6,310 nt of DNA from Clostridiales bacterium DTU092 (GTDB lineage Bacteria > Bacillota > Clostridia > Caldicoprobacterales > Caldicoprobacteraceae), in the NCBI GenBank assembly GCA_001513505.1, contig LFTM01000055.1, positions 1 to 6,310 of the forward strand, in the 5' to 3' direction. Below the pieces are notes generated by a model. The model did no database searches. It was not told where the DNA came from and saw nothing but the letters and a program-made list of their open reading frames with translations. How positions within the stretch are numbered: position 1 is the stretch's first letter; each line of letters starts with the position of its first letter. Below are positions 1 through 4,999 of this stretch, one piece after another. The translations under genes and the position numbers were made by a program.

Positions 1-18
1 TATAGCAGGAGGTTTTTT
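1..18 (+). terminator. Possible 3' half of an intrinsic terminator at the window edge
   Basis: The plus strand begins TATA, then GCAGGAGG (5-12) and six T residues (13-18). Read on the minus strand this is an A-tract, then CCTCCTGC, then TATA. If the unseen flank holds the matching arm, TATA would be a self-complementary loop and the whole would be a bidirectional terminator. It would close a plus-strand gene arriving from the left and the minus-strand oxidoreductase unit. Only one arm is visible, so the hairpin itself is inferred. Confidence 0.3.
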
Positions 19-42
19 AATTCTCAAAGTCCAAATAATTCA

Positions 43-429
43 TTACAGGAATGCTCGTATAACATTATCCTCCATTATGACATCACAAGCAAAGGTGTAA
101 AGTTGTAGCATAACTCCCTCTTCATACAACATATCCAACATAACAGTCTTGAGCTTCTCAGGATTAATTATCTGTGGATCATCACAATCTTTTGAATGTT
201 CCAGTATTTCTTCGTAGAAGCCACCTTTAGTGTTACCGGTCCAATGGCTCATAAGACCTACAGTGGCTATTCCTCCCACCGAACCTGTTTGCTCTATAAG
301 CATGGTACGGACGCCCTGACGGGCTGCGTTAACGGCAGCTGAAAAACCTGCCGGTCCACTGCCTATCACTAAAACATCTACCTCTGCCTTAATGGGAATT
401 TGCTTGGCAGGTTCAGTATAATACCTCAC
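43..429 (-). pseudogene. Truncated FAD-dependent oxidoreductase, N-terminal FAD-binding fragment
   Basis: This 128-codon frame encodes the start of an FAD-dependent oxidoreductase of the FAD_oxidored (PF12831-like) family. The N-terminus (V/M)RYYTEPAKQIP leads into a Rossmann beta-alpha-beta unit with the dinucleotide motif GSGPAG and, about 20 residues on, the acidic strand end LIEQ that binds the FAD ribose. GGIAT follows, as is usual in the family. Later parts (INPEKLK, the LYTFACDVIMEDNVI strand) also fit. Family members are, as I recall, usually over 400 residues, so roughly the last two thirds are missing. The frame ends in TAA TGA, and the other two minus-strand frames also close before the window edge, so one frameshift cannot restore it. 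A GTG start at 429 is chosen because AAGGAGG lies 7 nt upstream; the longer TTG start would place that site inside the gene. It lies 48 nt after the acetyltransferase. A functional short protein is possible but unlikely. Confidence 0.75.
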
Positions 430-436
430 TTCAAAT

Positions 437-443
437 CCTCCTT
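437..443 (-). promoter_or_regulatory. Ribosome binding site fixing the GTG start of the oxidoreductase fragment
   Basis: On the minus strand AAGGAGG is followed by 7 nt and GTG (429-427). The site lies inside the longer TTG-initiated frame, which supports the shorter GTG start. The well-kept site suggests that the truncation is recent. Confidence 0.7.
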
Positions 444-477
444 CTTTTAACAAAAAACATATAACTAAGTACCAACA

Positions 478-1467
478 TTAAAAATCCCTTCCCTCATCAA
501 CGTCGAACATAGCAGGAAAAACAATAATCCCCGGCTTTATCAGTCCTTTTTCCAGCTGTTCACAATATGCTGCAATTGGGCTATTTTGCTTTAGAACCTT
601 TATCATGAAATGTTTATCAGCATTGCGTTTGTCAATAAGTTCAAAATTGTTGGTATCAGTCAGTGAAGGCTGCAGTTTTTCGACAGGTAATGCAATGTGC
701 ATTTCACATTGGATCTTACCATATTCTTTCCATGCGAGATAAGCCAGCAGATCTGGAATGTCTTCGTCTTTGGCCAGTAGTTCCTTGATTATCAGGGGCT
801 TTGTTCTTACGTATCTTGCATACCCCAGAATTCTGCCGTTTTTTTCAACAACCGTACAACGGCATCTAAAGCCATGATTGCTCCAAAGGCTTATATAATC
901 GCCCGGGAAAAGAGCAAGTGTATCAGTACCACGTTGATTTTTCCATGCTTCAAGCATCCATGAAATATCTTGCCCTGTGACGGGTCTATCCGTTAAACCT
1001 TCGCTGTTAAAATCCTCCATTTTGATGCTCACGTCGGTTCCCGCCAGTGAAAACATTTCTGTCTTATAGCCAAATTTTGGATAATATTCCAAGTGTCCGC
1101 AAAGTAATGAAAAAGTAAACCCTTTCTCCCTTGCTATTCTGTGTCCCTCTTCTATAAGCATTTTTCCTATGCCTTTGCGTTGATATTCCGGTATAACAGC
1201 CACGGGTGCCAGTACTACCCCCAATTGTTCCTGACCAAGTACTATAAACTTAAACGGGGAAAAAAACACATGTCCTACAACTCTGCCATTATATTCAGCA
1301 ACTAAAGAAAGTTCGGGATCATACATTGGATTATGCCGGAGTAAATCCATCAATATATATTCTGTAACAAAATGATCATCGGGACGCCATCCAAGAAAAG
1401 CTTCGTAATTAACATTGGCTATACTGCTATAGTCTGATACTCTCTCACTTCGTATGTTGATTTCCAT
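478..1467 (-). CDS. GNAT family N-acetyltransferase (YhbS-like N-terminal domain plus C-terminal extension)
   Basis: This 329-residue protein should transfer an acetyl group from acetyl-CoA to an amine; the acceptor is unknown. Residues 1-150 form a GNAT fold. GRVVGHVFF (61-69) is strand 4, LAPVAVIPEYQ (86-96) is strand 5, and QRKGIG (96-101) is the acetyl-CoA pyrophosphate loop (motif A). YYPKFGY (128-134) matches the YYxxFGF signature of YhbS-type (COG3153) acetyltransferases. Residues 160-290 contain GRILGYARYV (211-220), which looks like another GNAT strand 4 without a second pyrophosphate loop. The protein may therefore be a tandem GNAT with a degenerate second half, twice the usual single-domain length. 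ATG at 1467 has AAGGAGA 11 nt upstream. No signal peptide or membrane segment is seen. It may modify an amino sugar handled by its glycosidase neighbours, but it could equally be an unrelated passenger gene. Confidence 0.88.
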   Translation of the reverse strand: MEINIRSERVSDYSSIANVNYEAFLGWRPDDHFVTEYILMDLLRHNPMYDPELSLVAEYNGRVVGHVFFSPFKFIVLGQEQLGVVLAPVAVIPEYQRKGIGKMLIEEGHRIAREKGFTFSLLCGHLEYYPKFGYKTEMFSLAGTDVSIKMEDFNSEGLTDRPVTGQDISWMLEAWKNQRGTDTLALFPGDYISLWSNHGFRCRCTVVEKNGRILGYARYVRTKPLIIKELLAKDEDIPDLLAYLAWKEYGKIQCEMHIALPVEKLQPSLTDTNNFELIDKRNADKHFMIKVLKQNSPIAAYCEQLEKGLIKPGIIVFPAMFDVDEGRDF

Positions 1468-1518
1468 CCTCTACAATCTCTCCTTAACTAAGAAAAAGTA
1501 TAGAACCGTAGTAAGAGC

Positions 1519-1547
1519 TCTATATGATATGGATCATGATTGTTCAA
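1519..1547 (-). promoter_or_regulatory. Putative sigma-A promoter for the acetyltransferase gene
   Basis: On the minus strand, TTGAAC (1547-1542) and TATAGA (1524-1519) are separated by exactly 17 nt. Each hexamer matches the consensus at four of six positions. The start site would lie near 1512, giving a leader of about 45 nt before the ATG. The spacer contains ATGAT-CCAT-ATCAT, a small inverted repeat that could bind a regulator. The evidence is sequence similarity only. Confidence 0.4.
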
Positions 1548-1596
1548 AAATCGCACCATCGGGTATATTTGCAAATGAAGGAATTTCGCTTTTTAT
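1537..1596 (-). other. In-frame 20-codon open stretch after the glycosidase stop; possible gene relic
   Basis: After the TAG of the propeller glycosidase the same frame stays open for 20 codons (IKSEIPSFANIPDGAIFEQS) up to TGA at 1536-1534. The peptide is protein-like. From memory it resembles the extreme N-terminus of some bacterial alpha-L-fucosidases (GH29), where an 'IPxFxxIPxGPF..xW' stretch precedes the catalytic domain. GAGG lies 5 nt before the ATA codon at 1596, where an ATG would have started a downstream gene. It may be the stump of a deleted gene, or chance. It is not called as a gene. Confidence 0.25.
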
Positions 1597-2619
1597 CTAG
1601 TCCTCTATCCATTTAAGCCTGCAGAGCATGGTCCCGCCGGTCAGATTATGGCTTGAGGAAATATACTGGGTCCCATCATCGTCAGTAATAATTTCAGGTG
1701 CCGCTACCGGCAGGATGCCTACATATTTTTCCTGAGCCGCCTTTTCCCCTATGCCAAAATCTTTAGGATCTTCACTACGATAAACGTGTGTACGACCCTG
1801 GGCATAGTTCTCGGTTCTGAATAAGTAATAGTATCCCGCATGCTCTATGACAAACGGGCATTCGTGCGTCCAAATGCTATTTTGGATGTTTACTGAATTG
1901 TCATGATGGACAACTTCCCAGTCAGACCAATGTATCAAATCTTCAGACGTGCGTACATAAATCTGGGGAATTAACTCGCCGTCAGGACTGGCCACACCAC
2001 CGGCGTAATAGAGATACCATTCATTCCCTATCTTTAACAGTACCGGATCACGCGCTTCACCAGGACCCATAAAAAGGCGTGTCTGTCCCGCTCTGTTTTT
2101 ATAGCGCTGCCAGTTTAGCCCATCATTCGAAATCATTACACAAATTTGCCCCCGGCTTACGGCACTCCGGAAAGCTCGGCTTTCATAAGGCTCATGATCC
2201 TCAGCCTTACCATACATATCCCATTCCGTGGAATGACCACCGTAAAACATGTAATACTTTCCCTTATCCCGCACAACATAGGGCGATTGAATCCACTCTT
2301 CGCCATCCCAGTATCTTACACTTTCTCCACTGCTAGCATCACAACGCATATATTCACCAGTTTGTTCCCAATGTTCATCGGTTAAATGGTCTGAGCGCCA
2401 ATGATATAGTATACGTCCCACTGCAGTCCCACGAATACAACCCCATAAGTGCCACTTCCCATCGGATGCTTTGAAAATATGATGATCTACACATTCCTGT
2501 ACTTTTCCAGCTTGTGGATCCCTATTTCCGTTCAGTTCACCAAGATCGGGATTATCTCCGATCATCCAGAAGTCGCCGTCTAATACAGGCCGCATTTTAA
2601 CCTTTTTACCAATAGACAT
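1597..2619 (-). CDS. Five-bladed beta-propeller glycosidase, GH43/GH32 superfamily
   Basis: This 340-residue protein is probably a cytoplasmic glycosidase that removes terminal sugars from oligosaccharides; the sugar cannot be named. Five repeats mark the propeller blades: CVDHHIFKASDGKWHLWG (43-60), QSPYVVRDKGKYYMFYGG (111-128), ARDPVLLKIGNEWYLYYAGG (189-208), ECPFVIEHAGYYYLFRTE (253-270) and AAPEIITDDDGTQYISS (307-322). The likely catalytic set is typical of the GH43/32/68 clan: Asp45 in blade 1, Asp191 in an ARDP motif of blade 3, and Glu253 in an EC motif of blade 4. RDP and EC are the GH32-type motifs. No signal peptide is seen. ATG at 2619 is preferred over ATG at 2634 because AGGAGG lies 6 nt before it, inside the longer frame. 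It follows the C-N hydrolase by 106 nt that include a large hairpin. The family could instead be GH117 or GH130, or a non-catalytic relative. Confidence 0.85.
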   Translation of the reverse strand: MSIGKKVKMRPVLDGDFWMIGDNPDLGELNGNRDPQAGKVQECVDHHIFKASDGKWHLWGCIRGTAVGRILYHWRSDHLTDEHWEQTGEYMRCDASSGESVRYWDGEEWIQSPYVVRDKGKYYMFYGGHSTEWDMYGKAEDHEPYESRAFRSAVSRGQICVMISNDGLNWQRYKNRAGQTRLFMGPGEARDPVLLKIGNEWYLYYAGGVASPDGELIPQIYVRTSEDLIHWSDWEVVHHDNSVNIQNSIWTHECPFVIEHAGYYYLFRTENYAQGRTHVYRSEDPKDFGIGEKAAQEKYVGILPVAAPEIITDDDGTQYISSSHNLTGGTMLCRLKWIED

Positions 2620-2625
2620 AGCGTT

Positions 2626-2631
2626 CCTCCT
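2626..2631 (-). promoter_or_regulatory. Ribosome binding site fixing the propeller glycosidase start
   Basis: Minus-strand ATGAGGAGGAACGCTATG contains AGGAGG with 6 nt to the second ATG (2619-2617). The first ATG (2634) overlaps the site and has no good site of its own, so the protein should begin MSIGKKVKMR. Confidence 0.75.
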
Positions 2632-2667
2632 CATTTTAATACTATGTTAAGAGTGTTCGTTTCTTTG

Positions 2668-2710
2668 TGATTATGCAGCAATAAGCATAATTACTATTGC
2701 TGCATAATCA
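2668..2710 (-). repeat. Perfect 16-bp inverted repeat (intercistronic hairpin) with an alternative pairing
   Basis: The arms TGATTATGCAGCAATA (2668-2683) and TATTGCTGCATAATCA (2695-2710) are exact reverse complements around an 11-nt loop (2684-2694). On the minus-strand transcript the hairpin forms 15 nt after the C-N hydrolase stop and 37 nt before the glycosidase ribosome binding site. No U-tract follows on either strand, so it is not a standard intrinsic terminator. GCATAAT occurs twice on the plus strand (2685-2691, 2702-2708), 17 bp apart. Either copy could pair with ATTATGC at 2670-2676, which gives a choice of two stems. Likely roles are mRNA stabilisation or processing between the two genes, or a regulator site. 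Confidence 0.75.
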
Positions 2711-2725
2711 TGTTCTTATCTGTTC

Positions 2726-4003
2726 TCACCTATAGCTATAGGTGTCTAAACGACGTTCATTGGTATAGATATGTTTAGGCTCACAAAGACAGGGACCCAT
2801 AGACAGCCAATGAGTAAAATGGCGCTCCGCCAAATCAATATCTACGACACAAACTCCTTCCTTTGCATCCGGATTCTGTGTTCTGACAGTTGCAATTACC
2901 TTGCCCATGGGATCGATAACCATACTGGATTCAGGCCCATACATACCCGAAACCACAACATATACTCCGTTATCTTTAGCCCGTGCTATTGCCTGAATGG
3001 GTTCGTGGCCAATTGTAGGTATGAAAATAATCTCCGCTCCCATTTCCGCTACCACCCTGGAAGCATCGGGAAACGCCTGATCCCAGCAGATTATAATCCC
3101 GATCCTGCCAAAATCGGTGTCAAAAACCTTGTATTCCCTGCCGGGAGTAACCCCTTGCTCAGCCTCAGCCAAAGGTAAATGCACCTTATAATACTTCCCT
3201 GCAATATTACCGTTTCTGTCCAGTAAAACCGCAGTATTGAAAATATCCATTCCGTCCCGCTCGTACATGGAAAACACAACATAGCAATTATATTCTTTTG
3301 CCTTGGCACCCAATGCTCTTGTCAGGTCACCGGGGATCGGCTGACAGACCTCTTCCGGTTCAAGGTCTGTCCAAACGCTGTTGAATGTTTCCGTAAAGCA
3401 CACGATATCGGCTCCTGCACGGCCGGCTTCATCAAGATAATGCAGCATTGCCTGTACATTTTCTTCAGGATTATGACGGCTTAAGATGCTGGTTGTTGCT
3501 ACCCGGACAATTCTTTTGCTTTTTAAGGTATTGGTTTCAAAAACGGAAGGATTTCTCCAGATTACCCTTCCCTGCTCCGTCCAGCGGAATGCCAGTTCAA
3601 GGGTCATACAATCGGATTTATCCGGCGGAACAATGGTTCTTTGCAGTCTTTTCCATCCATCCTCCAACTGGATCCGTTCATCAACATAGTCCCGTGCCAG
3701 GAGATTCCCCTGGTTATCCTTCCAGGTTAAAACTGCATAAATGCTGACACTTTCGAATCCGACCTGTTCTGCCAAATAATCAACTTGAAAAGTTAGCTCT
3801 CTGTCCTTTGGGAAATTGTCTGTTGAGCAGATCCACTTGCCGTAACTGTTAAAATTACCGTTGGATTCTATCCGCAGGTAAATTGTATCCCCGGTTATTT
3901 CCTGCTCAAAAACCGGAGCCAGTTCCTCCCTGGGAACCCACCGGGTCCATGCATCATTTTCATAAGGTTTTAACCAGTTTTTGCCTGACAATTCTTTTTT
4001 CAT
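2726..4003 (-). CDS. Carbon-nitrogen hydrolase (nitrilase superfamily) with N-terminal beta-sandwich-like domain
   Basis: This 425-residue protein has two parts. Residues 165-415 are a nitrilase-superfamily domain, which cleaves amide, N-carbamoyl or nitrile C-N bonds. The catalytic triad is visible: Glu205 in CFTETF, Lys273 in KYYKVHLP and nucleophile Cys306 in IIICWDQAFPD. Glu282 fits the second conserved glutamate. CWDQAFPD resembles aliphatic amidase, N-carbamoyl and beta-ureidopropionase branches more than true nitrilases. Residues 1-160 are extra. Their alternating strands, many aromatics (W20, W22, Y42, W57, W94, W117, W141, W149) and ending VIWRNPSVFE suggest a jelly-roll like carbohydrate-binding modules of the CBM4/9/22 type. 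Stand-alone family enzymes are about 260-300 residues. ATG at 4003 follows AGAGGGGG by 7 nt. No signal peptide is present, so it should be cytoplasmic. The substrate is unknown; an amide or N-acyl group on a carbohydrate is an inference from the added domain and the glycosidase neighbours. Confidence 0.9.
   Translation of the reverse strand: MKKELSGKNWLKPYENDAWTRWVPREELAPVFEQEITGDTIYLRIESNGNFNSYGKWICSTDNFPKDRELTFQVDYLAEQVGFESVSIYAVLTWKDNQGNLLARDYVDERIQLEDGWKRLQRTIVPPDKSDCMTLELAFRWTEQGRVIWRNPSVFETNTLKSKRIVRVATTSILSRHNPEENVQAMLHYLDEAGRAGADIVCFTETFNSVWTDLEPEEVCQPIPGDLTRALGAKAKEYNCYVVFSMYERDGMDIFNTAVLLDRNGNIAGKYYKVHLPLAEAEQGVTPGREYKVFDTDFGRIGIIICWDQAFPDASRVVAEMGAEIIFIPTIGHEPIQAIARAKDNGVYVVVSGMYGPESSMVIDPMGKVIATVRTQNPDAKEGVCVVDIDLAERHFTHWLSMGPCLCEPKHIYTNERRLDTYSYR
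2727..2744. repeat. Perfect 18-bp palindrome spanning the C-N hydrolase stop codon
   Basis: CACCTATAGCTATAGGTG equals its own reverse complement. On the minus strand it encodes the C-terminal Thr-Tyr-Ser-Tyr-Arg and the first two bases of the TGA stop. It could fold as a 7-bp stem with an AGCT loop, or serve as a dimeric protein site. It is 16 bp from the larger inverted repeat at 2668-2710. It may be coincidental, because TAT AGC TAT is itself a codon palindrome. Confidence 0.6.
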
Positions 4004-4037
4004 TTGAACGCCCCCTCTAAAATTATTTCTGATTTCG

Positions 4038-4046
4038 ATTATAACA
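4038..4046 (-). promoter_or_regulatory. Extended -10 promoter for the C-N hydrolase gene
   Basis: Minus-strand TGTTATAAT contains a perfect TATAAT (4043-4038) preceded by TG with one base between, the extended -10 form. The -35 region 17 nt upstream (TCGATT, 4066-4061) is weak, as is tolerated with an extended -10. Transcription would start near 4031, 28 nt before the ATG and just upstream of the AGAGGGGG ribosome binding site. This makes the C-N hydrolase and propeller glycosidase able to be transcribed apart from GH5 and the reductase. Confidence 0.55.
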
Positions 4047-4129
4047 CCATTGCTTTCAAAAATCGATGTGGTAGTCCATTTCCATTATGCGAGGGCCTTC
4101 ATATCAGCTTACATATTGCTGTATGTTGA

Positions 4130-4939
4130 TTAAAAGTCAAAAGTATCGGGATGTGCACCGTAGCATGTTTCATCGTTCAGGCTGCTTATTAGGTTCATAT
4201 CGTCATCGGACAATTCAAAATCAAATACTTCTATATTTTCCTTTATTCTTTCCTTTGTCTGGGTTTTCGGCAGTACTATAACCCCTCGCTGCAGATGCCA
4301 CCGGATTATTACCTGGGCAGCGGTTTTATTGTAGCGCTCTGCAACTTCCTTTATAATTTCATTATCCAGCAGGGCACCGTGTCCAAGCGGGCTGTACGCT
4401 TCAACTGCAATATTTTTTTGTTTCAGATACTCTATATACTCCGTTTGAGTCCAGCGGGGATGAATTTGAATCTGGTTAACAGCCGGTACTACGCTGCACC
4501 TTTCAAGAAGGGGTTCCAGGTGATGCTTGAGAAAATTGCTGACTCCAATCGCCCTAATTAAACCCTCATTGTACAGCTCTTCCATCTCCAGATAGCAGTC
4601 AATGTACTTGTCTTTGACCGGCCAGTGTATCAGGTACAGATCCACATAATCCAATCCCAGTTTTTCAAGGCTTCTTTTAAAAGCCTCCTTTGTTTTGTTT
4701 GCCCGCATATCATCATTCCATAGTTTCGTGGTAATAAATATTTCCTCCCTGGGTATACCGGACTCTCTTACTGCTTTGCCCACGCCTTCTTCATTCCCGT
4801 AGGCAGCAGCAGTATCAATATGCCTGTAGCCGTATTCAAGTGCTGCCGAAACACATTCTTCAATATTTTCTTCAATCTTCCACACCCCGTATCCGATTAC
4901 GGGAATCTGAACCTGGTTGTTAAGTGTAATGCTTCTCAT
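4130..4939 (-). CDS. Aldo/keto reductase
   Basis: This 269-residue cytoplasmic NAD(P)H-dependent reductase has a (beta/alpha)8 barrel and should reduce a sugar-type or other carbonyl to an alcohol. It belongs to the 2,5-diketo-gluconate reductase-like branch (COG0656). The catalytic tetrad is complete: Asp42 and Tyr47 in RHIDTAAAYGNEE, Lys72 in TTKLW and His105 in YLIHWP. The family signatures GVSNF (132-136), NQIQIHP (155-161), AYSPLGHG (181-188) and LPKTQTKERIKEN (223-235) are present. The last of these holds Lys225 and Arg231, typical NADPH 2'-phosphate contacts. ATG at 4939 is chosen because GGAGG lies 9 nt upstream and MRSITLNNQVQIPVIGYG is the normal family N-terminus; the longer TTG frame adds 13 unrelated residues. 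Its gap to GH5 is 60 nt with a hairpin but no terminator or clear promoter, so the two are probably co-transcribed. The substrate cannot be told from sequence. Confidence 0.93.
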   Translation of the reverse strand: MRSITLNNQVQIPVIGYGVWKIEENIEECVSAALEYGYRHIDTAAAYGNEEGVGKAVRESGIPREEIFITTKLWNDDMRANKTKEAFKRSLEKLGLDYVDLYLIHWPVKDKYIDCYLEMEELYNEGLIRAIGVSNFLKHHLEPLLERCSVVPAVNQIQIHPRWTQTEYIEYLKQKNIAVEAYSPLGHGALLDNEIIKEVAERYNKTAAQVIIRWHLQRGVIVLPKTQTKERIKENIEVFDFELSDDDMNLISSLNDETCYGAHPDTFDF

Positions 4940-4948
4940 AAAATCACT

Positions 4949-4953
4949 CCTCC
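4949..4953 (-). promoter_or_regulatory. Ribosome binding site fixing the reductase start
   Basis: Minus-strand GGAGG, within GGAGGAGTG, sits 9 nt before ATG 4939. It lies inside the longer frame that would begin with TTG at 4978, so that longer start is rejected. Confidence 0.7.
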
Positions 4954-4961
4954 ATTCATCA

Positions 4962-4984
4962 GGTGGGCTTGCACACAAACCCCC
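4962..4984 (-). repeat. Short intercistronic hairpin between GH5 and the reductase
   Basis: Minus-strand GGGTTTG-TGTG-CAAGCCC forms a 7-bp stem with one U-G wobble. Two more G-C pairs can form outside it if one A is bulged. The wobble would be a C-A mismatch in a plus-strand transcript, so the structure favours minus-strand RNA. No U-tract follows, and the reductase ribosome binding site begins 9 nt after the stem. It may stabilise the upstream mRNA or tune translation of the reductase. Confidence 0.4.
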
Positions 4985-4999
4985 TTAATTATCATTGGA

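Noticed and set aside
5..60. AGGAGG on the plus strand as a ribosome binding site
   Set aside because: No adequate start codon follows at normal spacing; the later ATG at 51 runs only three codons to a stop. A terminator arm explains it better.
2079..2385. Plus-strand open frames opposite the propeller glycosidase
   Set aside because: They lie fully within a well-supported minus-strand gene, have no ribosome binding site, and encode low-complexity peptides unlike known proteins.
2668..2710. Inverted repeat as an intrinsic terminator or insertion-element end
   Set aside because: No T-run follows on either strand, no transposase is nearby, and no flanking target duplication is visible.
2771..3747. 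Plus-strand frames (up to 135 codons) and a minus-strand frame at 3091-3309 overlapping the C-N hydrolase
   Set aside because: They are shadows of a gene with an intact catalytic triad. The minus-strand one is a shifted reading of the same codons.
4099..4132. Imperfect stem ACATA/TATGT with outer ATCA/TGAT after the reductase stop as a terminator
   Set aside because: The stem is short and AT-rich with an internal bulge, and no U-tract follows on the minus strand.
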